NCBI GenBank assembly: GCA_017608295.1
Contig: JAFCGF010000012.1
Span: 1 to 50,260, forward strand
Reading direction: 5' to 3'
Origin: Candidatus Woesearchaeota archaeon
Lineage (GTDB): Archaea; Nanoarchaeota; Nanoarchaeia; Woesearchaeales; JAGVZT01
Length of the DNA: 50,260 nucleotides
The notes under the pieces were generated by a model, which did not search any database, was not told the origin of the DNA, and was given only the letters and a program-made list of their open reading frames with translations. This document shows, piece after piece, positions 33,582 through 44,506 of the stretch (position 1 is the first letter of the stretch; the number at the start of each line of letters is the position of its first letter). The position numbers were made by a program, and so were the translations under genes.

Positions 33582-34868
33582 ATGGAAAATAAAAAAACTT
33601 CTCTTTTCAAGACAAATGGGAATAACTATATCCTTCCTTTTATCTTATTAACAAGCCTTTTCCTTATGTGGGGACTGGCAAATAACATGACGGATACGTT
33701 GCTGGCTGCCTTTAAAAAGATCATGAGCATGACTGATTTCCAGACATCCTGGATCCAACTTGCATTTTACGGGTCATATTTTTGTCTGGCATTACCAGCA
33801 GCCATTTTCATTAAAAGGTTCACTTATAAATCAGGGGTATTACTTGGTTTAGGGATGTTCATCCTGGGATCATTGCTTTTTTTTCCGGCAAGCAACACAC
33901 AAATTTATGGTCATTTTTTAGGGGCCCTGTTTATACTTGCCGGTGGTTTATCAGTTTTAGAAACCGCCTCAAACTCATACATAATTTTTCTTGGCCCTCC
34001 AGAAACCGGAACCAGGCGATTGAACCTGGCACAGTCTTTTAACCCTATTGGTTCAATAATCGGTGTTGTACTCAGCAAGTTTTTTATCCTTTCTAACCTT
34101 AATCATGCTGGTGTAACAGAACGCCTGAGCATGTCTGCCGAAGAATTAACCGCCATACAAACTGAAGAGTTAAATGCTGTAATGGGCCCATATGTGAGCA
34201 TTGCAGTTGTTTTATTGATAATCTGGTTGATGATTGCATTCAGCAAAATGCCCAAAGCATCCGACAACGTTGCTTCTAAATTTGGAGATACTTTTAAACG
34301 ATTGTTTCGGAACAGGAACTATCTGATGGGAGTAATGGCCCAGTTCTTTTATGTGGGAGCTCAGATTGGGGTATGGTCGTTTACTATCCGCTATGTAATG
34401 AAAGAATTAAATATTAACGAAGATGGGGCATCAAGCTATTACATCGCTGCATTAATTGCTTTTACCCTGTCAAGGTTTGTATTTACCGCATTAATGAAAT
34501 ATTTCAAACCAGGGACCTTGCTTTTAATATCAGCTCTTCTGGCAATTATAAGCACTTTGATTGTAATTATTGGAAATGGAATGCTTGGTGTTATTGCCCT
34601 TGTTTCAATATCAGCCTTCATGTCGCTGATGTTCCCAACCATTTTCGGTCAGGCTGTACAAGGATTAGGCAACGATACTAAAATTGCCGGATCGGGGCTT
34701 ATTATGGCAATCCTGGGTGGGGCTGTATTAACAGCTGTTCAGGGCCTTGTGTCCGATAACACAGGCAATATTCATTATTCTTACGTTGTTCCTCTGGTTT
34801 GCTTTGTTGTGATTGCTTTTTACGGATATTACAGTAACCGTTTAAAAATTGAAAAAACTAAAAAGTAA
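33582..34868 (+). CDS. fucP: L-fucose:H+ symporter
   Basis: The 428-residue major facilitator protein has 12 predicted helices and resembles Fuc[28 protein letters not shown] at the start (conserved WGxxNNxxD...FK), [19 protein letters not shown], then [33 protein letters not shown] as in the FHS family. It brings L-fucose (or a close 6-deoxy sugar) across the inner membrane with protons. It is followed after five bases by fucU, so the two are translationally coupled. Length is close to that of E. coli FucP (438 residues). Confidence 0.9.
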   Translation: MENKKTSLFKTNGNNYILPFILLTSLFLMWGLANNMTDTLLAAFKKIMSMTDFQTSWIQLAFYGSYFCLALPAAIFIKRFTYKSGVLLGLGMFILGSLLFFPASNTQIYGHFLGALFILAGGLSVLETASNSYIIFLGPPETGTRRLNLAQSFNPIGSIIGVVLSKFFILSNLNHAGVTERLSMSAEELTAIQTEELNAVMGPYVSIAVVLLIIWLMIAFSKMPKASDNVASKFGDTFKRLFRNRNYLMGVMAQFFYVGAQIGVWSFTIRYVMKELNINEDGASSYYIAALIAFTLSRFVFTALMKYFKPGTLLLISALLAIISTLIVIIGNGMLGVIALVSISAFMSLMFPTIFGQAVQGLGNDTKIAGSGLIMAILGGAVLTAVQGLVSDNTGNIHYSYVVPLVCFVVIAFYGYYSNRLKIEKTKK

Positions 34869-34873
34869 TAATC

Positions 34874-35305
34874 ATGCTCAAAGGAATTTCACCTATTATT
34901 AGTCCCGAACTATTAGGAGTATTAACACGTATGGGGCACGGCGATGAAATTATTCTGGCCGACGCTCACTTTCCGGGCGAAACCTACAATGATAATGTAA
35001 TTCGTGCCGATGGCTTAAAAATCCCTGATCTTTTATCGGCTATTTTACCTTTATTCGAGCTTGATTCTTATGTTGATCATCCCCTGGTGATGATGGCTCC
35101 CGTTGAAGGCGAGGATCTTGACCCTTCGGTTGATAAATCGTATTTGGAAAGCATTCATCAAACTAATCCGGATGTTGCCCCCATATTGCGAATCGATCGT
35201 TTCGATTTCTACCACCGTGCAAAAGAGGCTTTTGCTGTGGTAATGACCGGAGAAACAGCTAAATATGGGAATATCATTCTTAAGAAAGGGGTAACACCCT
35301 GTTAA
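34874..35305 (+). CDS. fucU: L-fucose mutarotase (RbsD/FucU family)
   Basis: The 143-residue RbsD/FucU family mutarotase converts alpha- and beta-anomers of a 6-deoxy sugar. Visible are [22 protein letters not shown] with the catalytic His near residue 22, [15 protein letters not shown], and [32 protein letters not shown] at the end, which holds the conserved Tyr of the family. It comes just after the permease and 30 bases before fucI, as expected for feeding the correct anomer to the isomerase. Confidence 0.9.
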   Translation: MLKGISPIISPELLGVLTRMGHGDEIILADAHFPGETYNDNVIRADGLKIPDLLSAILPLFELDSYVDHPLVMMAPVEGEDLDPSVDKSYLESIHQTNPDVAPILRIDRFDFYHRAKEAFAVVMTGETAKYGNIILKKGVTPC

Positions 35306-35335
35306 TTTAACAACCAGATAGCGATACATAAACTA

Positions 35336-37090
35336 ATGAGTTATCCAAAGATCGGAATACGCCCTACCATCGACGGTAGAGAAGGAGGCGTGAGAGAATC
35401 TCTTGAAGAGCAGGTAATGAACATGGCTAAATCGGCCGCTCAATTGATAAGTAATCATGTGAAATACCCAAACGGTAAACCGGTGAAATGTGTGCTTGCC
35501 GATAACTGCATCGGAGGAGTGGCTGAAGCGGCTTCCACTGCAGAGAAGTTTGAAAAGGCCGGTGTGGGTGTTTCATTAACCGTTACCCCGGCATGGTGCT
35601 ATGGTAGTGAAACCATAGATATGAATCCGCACATCCCAAAAGCTATCTGGGGGTTTAACGGAACTGAACGACCCGGAGCGGTATATCTTGCCGCAGCTCT
35701 GTCAGGCCATAACCAGAAAGGTTTACCGGCTTTCGGTATTTATGGCAAGGATGTTCAGGATGCGGGTGATACCTCCATCCCAAATGATGTTCAGGAAAAA
35801 CTCCTGCGCTTTGTGAAAGCTGGCCTGGCTGTGGCTTTGATGAAAGGTAAATCTTATCTTTCCATGGGAACTGTTTCCATGGGAATAGCTGGTTCCATTG
35901 TGAAAGAAGATTTCTTCCAGGAATACCTTGGCATGCGTAATGAGTACATCGATATGACAGAATTTCTCAGAAGAATGGATGAAGGCATCTATGATAAAGA
36001 GGAATTTGAAAAAGCCCTGGCCTGGACTGAAGCGAATTGCAAAGAAGGAAAAGATTATAATAAAATCCCGAAATCAAAAGAACAAAAAGATGCCGAGTGG
36101 GAAAAGGTAGTTAAAATGGCCATGATAACGCGCGACCTGATGATTGGAAATCCCAGGTTGGTAGATATGGGCTACCGTGAAGAAGGCCTTGGGCATAATG
36201 CCATCCTTGCAGGATTCCAGGGGCAACGCCAGTGGACCGACTACCAGCCCAACGGCGATTTTCTTGAGGCGATCCTTTGCTCCTCTTTCGATTGGAACGG
36301 TAAAAGAGCGCCCTATCTGATAGCTACTGAAAATGATTCTTTAAATGGTGTAGTGATGCTATTCGGCTACCTGCTTACAAATACTGCCCAGATGTTCTCC
36401 GATATTCGAACCTACTGGAGCCCGGAAGCCATTGAAAAAATCTCAGGGAAAAAACCGGCAGGTAAAGTATCCAACGGATTGATCCATTTGATAAACTCCG
36501 GGGCCTCTGCACTTGATTTCTCCGGACAGCAGGGAAAAGATGGATTACCGGCAGTTAAACCCTATTGGGAGATTACAGATGAAGAAGTTGATAAATGTTT
36601 GAAAGCAACCTCCTGGTGCCCGGCGATATCGGAGTATTTCCGTGGTGGTGGGTTCTCATCCGGATTTCTTACCAGAGGCGGCATGCCAATTACAATTTCC
36701 CGGATAAATCTTGTAAAAGGGATAGGCCCGGTTTTACAAATTGCTGAAGGGTTCACTGTTGATCTACCTGATGAAATAAACAACGTGCTGACTGAGCGTA
36801 CCAATCCAACCTGGCCAACCACCTGGTTTGTGCCACGCCTGACCGGAAACGGTGCATTCAGGGATGTCTATTCAGTAATGGCCAACTGGGGAGCCAATCA
36901 TTGTGCTTCCAGCTATGGGCATATCGGCGCTGATCTGATAACTCTGGCATCGATGCTGAGGATTCCTGTGAATATGCACAATGTTGAGGATTCTAAGATA
37001 TACCGCCCCGGTGCATGGGGGATGTTTGGCATGGATAAGGAAGGAGCCGACTACAGAGCATGCGCTAATTATGGGCCGTTGTACCGGTAA
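35336..37090 (+). CDS. fucI: L-fucose isomerase
   Basis: The 584-residue protein is close in length to E. coli FucI (591). It has the starting [19 protein letters not shown] block, [60 protein letters not shown], and the C-terminal [26 protein letters not shown], near the conserved active-site His. It would interconvert L-fucose and L-fuculose (also D-arabinose/ribulose) with Mn2+. The neighbours FucU and FucP support the assignment. Confidence 0.93.
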   Translation: MSYPKIGIRPTIDGREGGVRESLEEQVMNMAKSAAQLISNHVKYPNGKPVKCVLADNCIGGVAEAASTAEKFEKAGVGVSLTVTPAWCYGSETIDMNPHIPKAIWGFNGTERPGAVYLAAALSGHNQKGLPAFGIYGKDVQDAGDTSIPNDVQEKLLRFVKAGLAVALMKGKSYLSMGTVSMGIAGSIVKEDFFQEYLGMRNEYIDMTEFLRRMDEGIYDKEEFEKALAWTEANCKEGKDYNKIPKSKEQKDAEWEKVVKMAMITRDLMIGNPRLVDMGYREEGLGHNAILAGFQGQRQWTDYQPNGDFLEAILCSSFDWNGKRAPYLIATENDSLNGVVMLFGYLLTNTAQMFSDIRTYWSPEAIEKISGKKPAGKVSNGLIHLINSGASALDFSGQQGKDGLPAVKPYWEITDEEVDKCLKATSWCPAISEYFRGGGFSSGFLTRGGMPITISRINLVKGIGPVLQIAEGFTVDLPDEINNVLTERTNPTWPTTWFVPRLTGNGAFRDVYSVMANWGANHCASSYGHIGADLITLASMLRIPVNMHNVEDSKIYRPGAWGMFGMDKEGADYRACANYGPLYR

Positions 37091-37107
37091 ATTAAAATTT
37101 GAAACTG

Positions 37108-40071
37108 ATGAAATTAATTTCTGTAATAGCTATTGTATTTCTGCTTTCCTCGTGCCAGGAGATTAATAAACCGGCATTTCATGAAGAGATAAAAGTTGTC
37201 GGAATAAAGAACCCTGTTATCAGCTTGGATGGAACATGGAAGTTCTCAATGAATCCGCCAGCAAATTTTTGGAGAAATGAAGTTTCAACAGATAGCTGGG
37301 CTAATATTCAGGTTCCTGGTGAATGTGCCATGCAGGGGTTTGCTATCAAACACGATATACCTTATGTATACAAAACCTGTTTTCATGTGCCAAAGGATTA
37401 TTTTAAAAAAATAATTAAACTGAAATTTGATGGTGTTTATAGTTATGCGAGAATTTGGGTGAATGGTGCTTTCATCAGGGATCATCATGGAGGATTTACC
37501 GCATGGGAATGTGATATAACAAATGCAGTGAAAGCCGGAGAATCAGCATTTCTTACTGTTGAAATTACAGATAAAAAGGATGAAATATCATACGGTAGCG
37601 GATATGCGAAACATCAGATAGGTGGAATCCTGAGAAGTGTGTACCTGATGGCATTGCCTCAAAATTATCTTGAGTTTTTATATGTCGAAACCGACCTGGA
37701 TGCAAACTATAACAACGCCAGATTGATTATCAATTCCAAAACATCAACCCAGAAAGATGCATTTCTGAAAATCGAACTGATCGACCCTGATGGAGAGATG
37801 GTAATTCTTGAAGATTCAAAATTCAGTATGGACGGAAATCCGGATACTATCCTGCTAAATATTCGGCAGCCAGAGAAATGGGATTCGGAGCATCCACTAC
37901 TTTATACCCTGGTCACAAATTTGCTTGATGACAAAGAAGATATCACCTGTTCAAGGTCTCAAAAGATCGGGTTCCGTGAAGTAGAGGTAACCGGGAACAA
38001 ATTATTGGTGAACGGAGATATTGTCAAGCTCAGGGGAGCCTGCAGGCATGATATTCATCCGCTTCTTGGCAGGATGACCACACCGGAATATGACAAAATG
38101 GATGTACTGCTCGCCAAAGAAGCTAACATGAATTTCATCCGAACGTCACATTATCCTCCTTCCGAAGATTTCCTGCGATTTTGTGATGAGTTTGGGATCT
38201 ATGTGGAAGACGAAACGGCGGTATGCTTTGTGAATACACATCGTACAAAAGATTACCAGGATGTGAAGCAATCCGGACCTGGGTTTACACATCAGCATTT
38301 GTCACAAGTGGAAGAGATGGTTCATTACCACCGTAACCATCCATCCGTTATCATCTGGTCGGTGGGGAACGAAAACCGGTTTGATATAAATTTTAAACAG
38401 GTTTATGATTTTGTCAAGCAAACCGATCCAACCCGGCCTGTAATGTTCAGTTATCCGGGAACTGTTCCTGATTCAATCCAATGTTATGATATCTTAAGCA
38501 TGCATTATCCTTCTTATCAGGGGAATATCGGCGGTCAATGGGGAATGAAGACACAAAATTTTGAATACGAAAAAATGCCGGTACTTTTTGATGAATGGGC
38601 CCATGTTGCATGCTATAATAAACCTATCCTACAGACTGATCCGAACGTAAGAAATTTCTGGGGCCAAAGCATCGACAGCATGTGGAGCATGCTTTACGAT
38701 TCGAAAGGAGGCCTCGGTGGGGCAATTTGGGGTTATATTGATGAGGCTTTTATGCTTCCTGATACCATGTCAGGATTTAACATATGGTGGGGTAAAATGG
38801 ATAAAGATATATTGCCGGCTATGTATGAAGGCCCGTGCGTGGGTTATGGTCAATGGGGCATTATTGATACCTGGCGAAGAAAAAAGCCCGAGTTCTGGAA
38901 TACAAAGAAAGCGTATTCCCCGATTAAAATATTAGCAACCAACCTGGATAAATTTAAATCAGGATCAACACTAACAATACCTGTTTACAACAGGTTTAAT
39001 CATACTAACCTGAATGAAATTGACGTAAATTGGAAATTCAATGAGAATTCCGGATCATTCACCGGACCTGATATAGCGCCTCGACAGAAAGGTGAAATCA
39101 AGATTCCTACAAACAACTGGAAACAAGGAGATATCCTTCTTCTGGAATTTGTTAACGATACGTCAGTTCTTGATGCGTACGAGATATCTTTTGGAAAGCC
39201 CGAACATACTATCCCCACCTGTTTATCCGGGGATCTCAATGTCAGTGAAACAAGTCAATCCATCAGCATTTCCGGAAAGCAATTTTCATTACAAATTGAT
39301 AAGCGATCGGGATTACTTGAAAATGTGATTGTGGGTTCGGATACGATCATTAAATCAGGACCATATCCTCATATCTCCGTATCTGGTAAATATGTGTATT
39401 ATTCTACCATTGAAATGGAAAGCCTGGCTAACGAATGGTCTTTCAAAGAGATGGACTATGAAGTAAATGATGGAATTGCAGCGATTACCACCAGGGGGAA
39501 CTATAATGACATCCAGATTGCCTATACGTATCTTATTGACGAAAACGGAACGATCGAAATAGGCTATGATATCACCGGGTTACCGGCGGACAAAAAAATC
39601 CAGGAAACCGGATTGAAATTCATTGTGGGAGACCATTTTGATACGATTCAATGGGAAAGAGATGCTTATTGGACGACCTACTCTGAAAATCACCCGGGAG
39701 CAAAAAGGGGTTCCGTCAACCTTGACAATAATTCAGTACTTATTTATCGTGAAAAACCTTTGCATGCCTGGGAAAATGACAATAAGGATTTCTATTATCT
39801 TGGAATAGATAAAACACTTTCATTGACAAATAATGCCCGTTCCATGAGAGAAAATATTTACCAGTATACTCTTATATCAGAAAAAAATAATGGTATTAAT
39901 GTGTATGCAAATGGTAATAAAGCCTGTCGGTTGAATAAAATTGAGGGGAAATATTTATTATATATTAATGATGCCTGGGATTATACAAGTTTACTTTGGG
40001 GAAATTATTATAAAAATATAAACCTGCCTGTTGAGTATCAGGGCTCTGTTACGCTGCGAGTAGTGATGTAA
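37108..40071 (+). CDS. Glycoside hydrolase family 2 lipoprotein (beta-galactosidase-like)
   Basis: The 987-residue protein starts at ATG 37108; a TTG at 37099 in the same frame is less likely. A lipoprotein signal with LLSSC (Cys about 16) leads to the GH2 sugar-binding domain (ISLDGTWKFSMNPP, YKTCFHVPKDYF, IWVNGAFIRDHHGGFTAW), an Ig-like domain, and the barrel from about 300. The acid/base is Glu422 in WSVGNENRF and the nucleophile is Glu496 in LFDEWAH. A long C-terminal beta domain follows (from about 620; LacZ-C-like galactose-binding fold). It should cleave a terminal beta-linked sugar from an oligosaccharide at the outer surface or periplasm. It is within the fuc operon, so its substrate is probably a fucose- and sulfate-bearing glycan (inference). 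Confidence 0.87.
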   Translation: MKLISVIAIVFLLSSCQEINKPAFHEEIKVVGIKNPVISLDGTWKFSMNPPANFWRNEVSTDSWANIQVPGECAMQGFAIKHDIPYVYKTCFHVPKDYFKKIIKLKFDGVYSYARIWVNGAFIRDHHGGFTAWECDITNAVKAGESAFLTVEITDKKDEISYGSGYAKHQIGGILRSVYLMALPQNYLEFLYVETDLDANYNNARLIINSKTSTQKDAFLKIELIDPDGEMVILEDSKFSMDGNPDTILLNIRQPEKWDSEHPLLYTLVTNLLDDKEDITCSRSQKIGFREVEVTGNKLLVNGDIVKLRGACRHDIHPLLGRMTTPEYDKMDVLLAKEANMNFIRTSHYPPSEDFLRFCDEFGIYVEDETAVCFVNTHRTKDYQDVKQSGPGFTHQHLSQVEEMVHYHRNHPSVIIWSVGNENRFDINFKQVYDFVKQTDPTRPVMFSYPGTVPDSIQCYDILSMHYPSYQGNIGGQWGMKTQNFEYEKMPVLFDEWAHVACYNKPILQTDPNVRNFWGQSIDSMWSMLYDSKGGLGGAIWGYIDEAFMLPDTMSGFNIWWGKMDKDILPAMYEGPCVGYGQWGIIDTWRRKKPEFWNTKKAYSPIKILATNLDKFKSGSTLTIPVYNRFNHTNLNEIDVNWKFNENSGSFTGPDIAPRQKGEIKIPTNNWKQGDILLLEFVNDTSVLDAYEISFGKPEHTIPTCLSGDLNVSETSQSISISGKQFSLQIDKRSGLLENVIVGSDTIIKSGPYPHISVSGKYVYYSTIEMESLANEWSFKEMDYEVNDGIAAITTRGNYNDIQIAYTYLIDENGTIEIGYDITGLPADKKIQETGLKFIVGDHFDTIQWERDAYWTTYSENHPGAKRGSVNLDNNSVLIYREKPLHAWENDNKDFYYLGIDKTLSLTNNARSMRENIYQYTLISEKNNGINVYANGNKACRLNKIEGKYLLYINDAWDYTSLLWGNYYKNINLPVEYQGSVTLRVVM

Positions 40072-40100
40072 ATTATACATGGTTTTTTAAATCTGTAACA

Positions 40101-41636
40101 TTGAAAAAAGTAATAAAGGTTATCTTTTTGATTTTAATATCTCTGTTAGCACTGATAGCCTGCCAGGATAAAAAAGTGAAAGAAATCCTAAAACCCAACA
40201 TCATCTACATCCTTGCTGATGACCTGGGCTATGGTGAATTGAGTTGCTATGGGCAAGAGAAAATTGAAACACCTAATATTGACAAACTGGCTGAAACCGG
40301 CATCCGGTTTACACAGCATTATGCAGGTTCCCCGGTTTGTGCACCATCACGCTGCAATTTACTAACCGGTCTGCACCCAGGCCATGCTTTTGTCAAAGCC
40401 AACCACGAATGGGGCTCAAGAGGAAAGGTTTGGGATTATGTAGAGATGATAAAAGACTCTACATTGGAAGGCCAGTACCCCTTACCGGATAGTACAATTA
40501 CAATAGCAAACCTACTGCAAGATGCAGGTTATATCACAGGAATGGCTGGGAAATGGGGATTGGGGGCGCCGCATACCAACAGTATTCCAAATAAAATGGG
40601 GTTCGATTTTTTTATTGGATATAATTGTCAGCGCATTGCCCATACCTATTATCCGGTACATCTTTACAAAAATGAAAACAGGTTATATCTAAATAATGAT
40701 ACGGTAAAACCATACATTGGCCTGGAAGAGAGTGCTGACCCATTTGACATGGCGAGCTATAGCAAATTTAATTTGAATGAGTATGCACCAACCGTAATGC
40801 AAAAGGAAGTTTTGGCGTTTATTGAAAACAATAAAGACAAACCATTCTTTATCTATTATGCAACTCCAATCCCTCATCTGCCATTGCAGGCACCAAAAAA
40901 ATGGATCGATTATTATGTGAACAAGTTTGGTGATGAAGAGCCGTTGGTAAAAGCATCTTACTATCCCAGCCGGTATCCGCGTGCAACCTATGCAGCGATG
41001 ATCTCATACCTGGATGAACAGGTAGGGGATCTGGTTTCAAAACTAAAAGAACTGGGGATCTATGAAAATACTTTGATCATTTTCACCAGCGATAATGGCC
41101 CTACCTATGTTGATGCCGATACCAAATGGTTCGGAAGCGCCAACCCTTTTCAAACAAAAACAGGCCGTACAAAAGGTCATTTATATGAAGGGGGTATCCG
41201 GGTGCCTATGATTGCTTCCTGGCCCGCTAAGATTAAAGCCGGAACAGAAACCAACCATATTTCTGCTTTCTGGGATGTTATGCCGACATTCTGTGATATT
41301 GCAGGAATTCAATCACCTGAATATACTGATGGGATAAGCTTTCTTCCTGTTTTACTTGGGGAAGAACAACCAGAACATGAATATCTGTATTGGGAATTTG
41401 CCGGATACAATGGTCAGCAGGCAGTTCGTATGGGGCCATGGAAAGCCATTCGGAAAAACATCAATAAAGGGAACCTTGACATTGAATTGTACAACCTGGA
41501 TGAGGATATCAAAGAGGAGAAAAATGTGGCGGCTGATTTCCCGGAAATGATAGATCAGATGAAAGAAATTATGAAAAAGGAGCATACCCCCTCAACCATC
41601 AACAGATTTAAATTAAAAGATATTGACGATATATAA
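40101..41636 (+). CDS. S1-family sulfatase lipoprotein (arylsulfatase-like)
   Basis: The 511-residue protein starts at TTG 40101. Its lipobox is ALIAC (Cys about 21). Metal ligands lie in NIIYILADDLGYGELSCYG; the formylglycine site is CAPSR with Cys80; further active-site blocks are GKWGLG and IFTSDNGPTYV, with TKGHLYEGGIRVPMIASWP downstream. These are typical of the arylsulfatase A/B branch of S1 enzymes. It would remove sulfate from a glycan before the sugar is imported. The gene is 29 bases after the GH2 gene and 12 bases before a second sulfatase. The maturase (anaerobic sulfatase-maturing enzyme) is not in the window. Confidence 0.9.
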   Translation: MKKVIKVIFLILISLLALIACQDKKVKEILKPNIIYILADDLGYGELSCYGQEKIETPNIDKLAETGIRFTQHYAGSPVCAPSRCNLLTGLHPGHAFVKANHEWGSRGKVWDYVEMIKDSTLEGQYPLPDSTITIANLLQDAGYITGMAGKWGLGAPHTNSIPNKMGFDFFIGYNCQRIAHTYYPVHLYKNENRLYLNNDTVKPYIGLEESADPFDMASYSKFNLNEYAPTVMQKEVLAFIENNKDKPFFIYYATPIPHLPLQAPKKWIDYYVNKFGDEEPLVKASYYPSRYPRATYAAMISYLDEQVGDLVSKLKELGIYENTLIIFTSDNGPTYVDADTKWFGSANPFQTKTGRTKGHLYEGGIRVPMIASWPAKIKAGTETNHISAFWDVMPTFCDIAGIQSPEYTDGISFLPVLLGEEQPEHEYLYWEFAGYNGQQAVRMGPWKAIRKNINKGNLDIELYNLDEDIKEEKNVAADFPEMIDQMKEIMKKEHTPSTINRFKLKDIDDI

Positions 41637-41648
41637 AAAGCATCAATT

Positions 41649-43166
41649 GTGTTCAGGTTAATTAAATTAGTTTGTATTTGTCTTGTTCTGGTTTGGGTTA
41701 CAATTTCCTGTACAAACTCTCGGAATATGAAAGAGGCCGGTTATCCCAACATCGTCTACATCTTAGCCGACGACCTGGGATATGGCGATCTTTCCTGTCT
41801 GAACGACAGTTCAAAAATCAAGACTCCAAACATTGACCGGATGGCACACCAGGGCATCCGGTTCGTTGATGCACACTCAAACTCGGCCGTTTGCACACCA
41901 ACCAGGTATGGGATTTTAACCGGAAGGTATGCCTGGCGATCCCGCCTGAAAAGCGGTGTTACCTGGAGTTATGATGACCATTTGATTGATCCGGAAAGAA
42001 CAACCGTGGCCTCTTTGTTAAAAAGACATGGTTACCATACAGCATGTATCGGAAAGTGGCATCTGGGGCTTGATTGGAGAAAAAATTCAACAGGTGTAGT
42101 CGATTTTAAACAACCCATAAAGAACGGGCCAAACATTTACGGATTTGACTACTTCTTCGGAATAACCGCCTCATTAGATATTCCCCCCTATTTCTATATT
42201 GAAAACGACCGGATAACAGCTACTTCCATTGACACCATAGCAGGCACACAAGGGAAGATGTTCTGGCGAAAAGGCCCGATTGGAAACGATTTTAAACATA
42301 TTGAAGTTTTGCCGAAACTGACTGAAAAGGCAGTAAGCTTTATTACAGAGCAATCCAAAACAGACAAGCCTTTCTTTCTTTACTTCCCACTGCCGGCCCC
42401 TCACACACCCATTCTTCCGACCGAAGAGTTTCAGGGGAAAAGCCACACCAACGAATATGGCGACTTTGTCTTGATGGTGGATGATGTGGTTCGCCAAATA
42501 GAGCAGGCATTGGTGGAAAATGGTGTAGCTGAAAATACATTAATCATCTTCACCAGCGACAATGGTTGTTCCCCCATGGCAGATTATGAAGAGCTGGCGG
42601 CTGTTGGTCATGATCCCAGCTATGTTTTCCGGGGTCATAAGGCCGATATTTTTGAAGGAGGGCACCGGATTCCATTCATTGTGAAATGGCCTGGAAAAAT
42701 AGACGTCGGTTCCTCATCCGATGAGATTATCTGCTCAACCGATCTATTAGCCACCTCTGCAGCTATTGTTGGGGATACATTAAAAGATAATGAAGGGGAG
42801 GACAGTTATAATATCCTTCCGTTACTTTTAAGCGAAAAAACAGATCATCCTATTCGTAAAGCCGTAGTTCATCATTCCATCAACGGCTCTTTTTCAATTC
42901 GAAAGGGAAAATGGAAACTGGAGTTTTGTCCGGGCTCGGGCGGTTGGAGTTATCCCACACCCAGTGAAGCCAGGGAGCTTGATTTGTACCCCATTCAATT
43001 GTATGACCTGGAAAATGATATTGCTGAAGCAAATAATGTAGCGGAAGATAATCCTGAAGTAGTGAAAGACCTTACTGCTTTAATACGGAAATATATTGAT
43101 GAAGGCAGAAGTACGCCCGGTGCTCCTCAACAAAATGAAGGTGAAATAATACTGGAGCCTAAGTAA
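41649..43166 (+). CDS. S1-family sulfatase lipoprotein with CxPTR site
   Basis: The 505-residue protein starts at GTG 41649. Its lipobox is VTISC (Cys about 21). Active-site blocks are NIVYILADDLGYGDLSCL, the formylglycine site CTPTR with Cys82, HTACIGKWHLGLDW, and IIFTSDNGCSP. The sequence at the site is CTPTR instead of the commoner CxPSR; Thr at this position is still accepted by the maturation motif C-x-P-x-R. It differs from the preceding sulfatase, so the two probably act on different sulfate positions (inference). It ends 11 bases before the kinase gene. Confidence 0.9.
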   Translation: MFRLIKLVCICLVLVWVTISCTNSRNMKEAGYPNIVYILADDLGYGDLSCLNDSSKIKTPNIDRMAHQGIRFVDAHSNSAVCTPTRYGILTGRYAWRSRLKSGVTWSYDDHLIDPERTTVASLLKRHGYHTACIGKWHLGLDWRKNSTGVVDFKQPIKNGPNIYGFDYFFGITASLDIPPYFYIENDRITATSIDTIAGTQGKMFWRKGPIGNDFKHIEVLPKLTEKAVSFITEQSKTDKPFFLYFPLPAPHTPILPTEEFQGKSHTNEYGDFVLMVDDVVRQIEQALVENGVAENTLIIFTSDNGCSPMADYEELAAVGHDPSYVFRGHKADIFEGGHRIPFIVKWPGKIDVGSSSDEIICSTDLLATSAAIVGDTLKDNEGEDSYNILPLLLSEKTDHPIRKAVVHHSINGSFSIRKGKWKLEFCPGSGGWSYPTPSEARELDLYPIQLYDLENDIAEANNVAEDNPEVVKDLTALIRKYIDEGRSTPGAPQQNEGEIILEPK

Positions 43167-43177
43167 GCTTAAAGGAA

Positions 43178-44506
43178 ATGAAACAAAAGATCATCATAGT
43201 ATTGGATTGCGGTGCCACCAATATTCGCGCGGTAGCCATTACGGATAATGGGGATATCCTTGCTCACAGTTCATTTCAGAACAATACACAGCTTGATCCA
43301 TTTTATAAAGAAGGTCTTATTTGGGACGTGGAAGAGATATGGGAGAAACTTGTCAATGCAACAAAAGAAGTAATCTCAAAGATCAACACAGATGAAATTG
43401 TTGGAGTAACTATCACCACTTTCGGTGTGGATGGTGCTCCCATGTCAAAAACCGGTGAGTTGCTTTATCCGGTTATCTCCTGGGCTTGCCAGCGCACAAC
43501 CCCCATCATGGATAATATTGAAAAATATATTCATCCCGAAAGGTTGTTTCAGATCAGTGGTGTCAATACATTTAGTTTCAATACCATCAATAAATTCATC
43601 TGGCTCAAAGAGAACAAACCGGAAATATTGGACCGGATGGATTATTTTGTTCTTATGCCAGGAATATTGACTCATAAACTTACCGGTGAATTCACAACAG
43701 ATATAACCATAGCGGGTACTTCCATGATGACTGATATCAGGACTCGTGACTTTTCGGATGAAATTTTTTCCAGTATTGGGATTGAAAACAAGTTCCCTGA
43801 TATAGTTGAACCGGGAGATATCGTAGGAAAGATCTCCTCAAAGGCCTCCAAAGAGACCGGCCTGCCCGAAGGGATTCCAGTGATTGCCACCGGCCACGAT
43901 ACCCAGTTTGCGATTATTGGTTCAGGCGCTAAAGAAAATGAGGCAGTCCTCAGCTCGGGCACCTGGGAGATCCTGATGGCTCGCACGGCTAACATACAAA
44001 CAAACAACGATTTGCTAAATCAAGGGATTACTATTGAATTTGATGCCAAGCCCGGACTATACAATCCAGGCTTGCAATGGCTGGGATCCGGCATCCTTGA
44101 GTGGATCAAACGAACATTTTACCCGGCTGAAATCAACTGCAAGGATATTTATGATCTGATGATCAGTGAAGCCGAAAAGGCAGATACCACAAACCTTAAT
44201 ATTGGGATTGATTTTTTGAATGAAAATGGTATCCTATCCGGAATTGGAATCAACACCAGGCGGGAAGATATATACCGGGCGGCATTGGAAGCCCTTGCGA
44301 AGAAAACCAAAAATAGCCTGCAAATCCTGGAACAGGCGGGAGGTTTTACCGCCGGATCAGTTATTGTTGTGGGTGGCGGTTCAAAGAATAAATTTTGGAA
44401 TCAATTGCGGGAAAAAGAATTAGGAATCCCGGTAAAAATAATTGAACAAACAGAAACCACGGTATTGGGTGCGGCGATGGTTGCATTACATGGGTTGGGG
44501 ATTTGA
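43178..44506 (+). CDS. FGGY-family carbohydrate kinase (L-fuculokinase-like)
   Basis: The 442-residue kinase of the FGGY fold begins KIIIVLDCGATNIRAVAI (first ATP/phosphate loop), then GVTITTFGVDGAPM (substrate loop), GIPVIATGHDTQFAIIGSGA, and GSVIVVGGGSKNKFWNQL (second loop) near the end. The branch resembles rhamnulokinase/fuculokinase; I would pick fuculose from the neighbours. It would make L-fuculose-1-phosphate for the aldolase. It is the last gene of the operon. The stop codon TGA at 44504-44506 lies inside the 44-bp palindrome at 44501-44544, so its last codons come from an inserted element, and the C-terminus is a little shorter than usual. Confidence 0.85.
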   Translation: MKQKIIIVLDCGATNIRAVAITDNGDILAHSSFQNNTQLDPFYKEGLIWDVEEIWEKLVNATKEVISKINTDEIVGVTITTFGVDGAPMSKTGELLYPVISWACQRTTPIMDNIEKYIHPERLFQISGVNTFSFNTINKFIWLKENKPEILDRMDYFVLMPGILTHKLTGEFTTDITIAGTSMMTDIRTRDFSDEIFSSIGIENKFPDIVEPGDIVGKISSKASKETGLPEGIPVIATGHDTQFAIIGSGAKENEAVLSSGTWEILMARTANIQTNNDLLNQGITIEFDAKPGLYNPGLQWLGSGILEWIKRTFYPAEINCKDIYDLMISEAEKADTTNLNIGIDFLNENGILSGIGINTRREDIYRAALEALAKKTKNSLQILEQAGGFTAGSVIVVGGGSKNKFWNQLREKELGIPVKIIEQTETTVLGAAMVALHGLGI

